A program made the translations under genes and the position numbers. Of a stretch of 64,000 bases of DNA, positions 62,424-64,000 are shown piece after piece. The stretch is taken from positions 1 through 64,000 of the forward strand of contig JADFUC010000836.1 of assembly GCA_019722365.1 (NCBI GenBank). Direction: 5' to 3'. The stretch is from Lithospermum erythrorhizon. Its lineage: Eukaryota > Streptophyta > Magnoliopsida > Boraginales > Boraginaceae. Numbering within the stretch: the first letter of the stretch is position 1; every line of letters starts with the position of its first letter. The notes beneath the pieces are model-generated. The model was not told where the DNA came from, made no database searches, and was given only the letters and a program-made list of their open reading frames with translations.

Positions 62424-63078
62424 TGATTATATAAATGACAAAAAGAATATTCTATAATATTAGTTTCTTTAATGTAACCTATATAAAATTAGTGATTATA
62501 TAATATATAAAACAAATATATAATAATTCTTTATTATATTTATTGAATGCTTTCGAATTTGAAGATATATATACACCTATAAAATCACATCATTCTATAA
62601 TAAATATTTAATGTGTATCGGGTGCGCAAATGGTCCCTAAGTATTTATTCTAGAATGATGTGATTTTATTAAGTATATACAAGTGAAAGCATTCAATAAA
62701 CTCTCTTGAGGTATTATATATTTATTTATATATATAATCACTAAATTTATATAGGTTACATAAAATAATTTACTCAAAGTTAATATATATTAAAATATTT
62801 CAAATTAATATTATATTAATTATCTTAAAATATTTAATTTTAAGATATACCTTAAAATCTTAATCTAGAATGTTTTCAAATATTATAAATTAAATAATTA
62901 TATTAAAGTGTTAGGGACCAAAATGAGAACCATTTGGCCCACTATGAGACCATTCTGCAACGTTACAACTTATGCTGCATAAAACTCTTCAAAATTATAT
63001 TTTGACCCCCAAAGTGTAAAACTTAGATTGAAATTATAGCGGAGGTGTTAAGTTAAAGGACCATTCGCACACCGATAT
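61977..63078. mobile_element. 1.1-kb foldback element
   Basis: The whole stretch is an imperfect palindrome centred near 62620. AGGGGTGTGCAAATGGT at the left pairs with ACCATTCGCACACCGAT-like sequence at the right. TTAAAATTAAATATTTTAAG, then ATAATTAATATAATATTAA, pairs across, and TTATTGAATGCTTTC (62532) pairs with GAAAGCATTCAATAAA (62686). The phrase CAAATGG followed by TCCC, TTCTC or TCTCT recurs near both ends and at the centre. No coding potential. Confidence 0.75.
62353..62425. repeat. (AT)n microsatellite
   Basis: About 35 AT dinucleotides with one interruption near 62406, in the left arm of the foldback element. The right arm lacks an expansion of comparable length, so the repeat grew after the palindrome formed. 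Confidence 0.95.
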
Positions 63079-64000
63079 CTACGCCAGGCATTGCATAGCA
63101 ATGTATTCGAGCAGCGCAGCAATTTTCTTCCGGCTATTAGTTTCATTTACATTCACCTCGCAAAGACTACTCCACTAAATATTTACTATCCGTACTCAGT
63201 TCAACCTAGAGCTTGATTACACCATGGTTCGGATTCCGTTCAGTTCAATAAGGTTACCGATTGTTCCAACACTAATTGCAGTATGCAAGTCAATTATATA
63301 AATAAGAAAAATGTGCAAGGAAATCCAGTCCAACCAATTATTCGGTTTCATATGAATAACTTCCAAATCACATGTTTTTTCAATTTAGTTATTCTAAGAG
63401 CATGTATCATTTCCCCTAAGTATAATATAGGGAAGTTGAATAAGTTAAAATTAATAAAATATTATTTTTCGACTCTCTAAAACAACAAGCCCTTAAAAAA
63501 TTTGCACTCTACAAATTTATCTTGCTCCTATTATTTATTTTCTTTTCACTATTGAAATATTAAAATACTTGATTTTGTTTTGTTAAATAATAAAGAAGTT
63601 GTTAAAAGTACATACATAAAGGTAGCTCTAAAATAAGAAAAGTATATTATGAGTGCATTTAGAGAAAATTTTAGGGAAATTTGATGTACATGCTCTAAGA
63701 GCACTCGCGTGACTCTATAAAAAAATATTTAAAGTTGAAGTATAAGAAAATGACAAAAATTGGGTTGCATCGAACTTCGCAAAATAGGTTGAGCCCCATT
63801 AAAATTGTCGCTCACCCACTATTCACTACTTAAATTTATCACATCACAGTTTGCGAGTTATTTTTTGTTCTCCACGATTTTTTCTTTTTCAATTATATAA
63901 AAATATAAAAATATAAAAATAAAAATAAATAAATATTTTCGTCATATACAAATATAAATTCAAAAGGACATTTCATTGACATCATATTTAATCATGTTAT
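63079..64000. other. AT-rich intergenic DNA at the right edge
   Basis: No gene recognised. An AAAATAT-rich short tandem stretch lies near 63896-63930. Confidence 0.45.

Noticed and set aside
62232..62426. 64-codon frame ending in repeated Tyr-Ile
   Set aside because: Translation of the (AT)n repeat in the foldback element.

Overview
This is an AT-rich plant nuclear window, almost certainly from a dicot. It has spliced genes with GT-AG introns, plant cell-wall and alcohol dehydrogenase families, and dense transposon nesting. An asterid, perhaps Lamiales, is my guess, because the dehydrogenase at 58.7-60.9 kb resembles the 8-hydroxygeraniol / cinnamyl alcohol dehydrogenase group known from iridoid-making asterids. 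The window has no bacterial operon, CRISPR or phage character, and I found no convincing RNA gene. Only two genes look intact. I rebuilt both by hand from conserved protein sequence and splice sites, and both give a continuous frame.

Layout. 1-5.3 kb: intergenic AT-rich DNA with a short tandem duplication, a tRNA-derived SINE and a minus-strand LINE remnant. 5.3-12.75 kb: a decayed LTR retrotransposon with two clearly homologous LTRs and no recognisable domains between them. 12.8-16.6 kb: MITEs, including a Tourist/Harbinger-type element with TTA duplications. 17.07-24.51 kb, plus strand: a 16-exon rhamnogalacturonan lyase gene (666 codons) with a SINE and tandem-repeat-filled first introns. 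24.99-36.20 kb: an 11.2-kb Ty3/gypsy retrotransposon of Tat/Retand type in minus orientation, bounded by a perfect 5-bp target duplication. It carries an antisense extra reading frame near its 3' LTR and an AT-rich secondary insertion.

36.7-40.77 kb: a 5'-truncated, broken Ty1/copia element with its 3' LTR. 41.1-46.7 kb: nested foldback, hAT-like and Stowaway-like non-autonomous elements, with C-rich and G-rich blocks. 47.3-49.0 kb: an F-box/LRR pseudogene split by an LTR-like insertion. 49-52.5 kb: intergenic DNA built from repeated patches. 53.2-55.75 kb: a dead PIF/Harbinger transposon with remnants of both its proteins. 57.4-57.9 kb: a small frame-disrupted gene of unknown function. 58.72-60.89 kb, plus strand: an intact six-exon zinc alcohol dehydrogenase with a duplicated 85-bp promoter segment. 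61.98-63.08 kb: a 1.1-kb foldback element.

The two host genes are unrelated: one acts on cell-wall pectin, the other in phenylpropanoid or monoterpenoid reduction/oxidation. Everything else is the transposon matrix around them. I found no convincing new biological system. The most informative items are the gypsy element with its antisense frame, the nested palindromes at 43-46.7 kb, and the GC-rich island at 36.5 kb.
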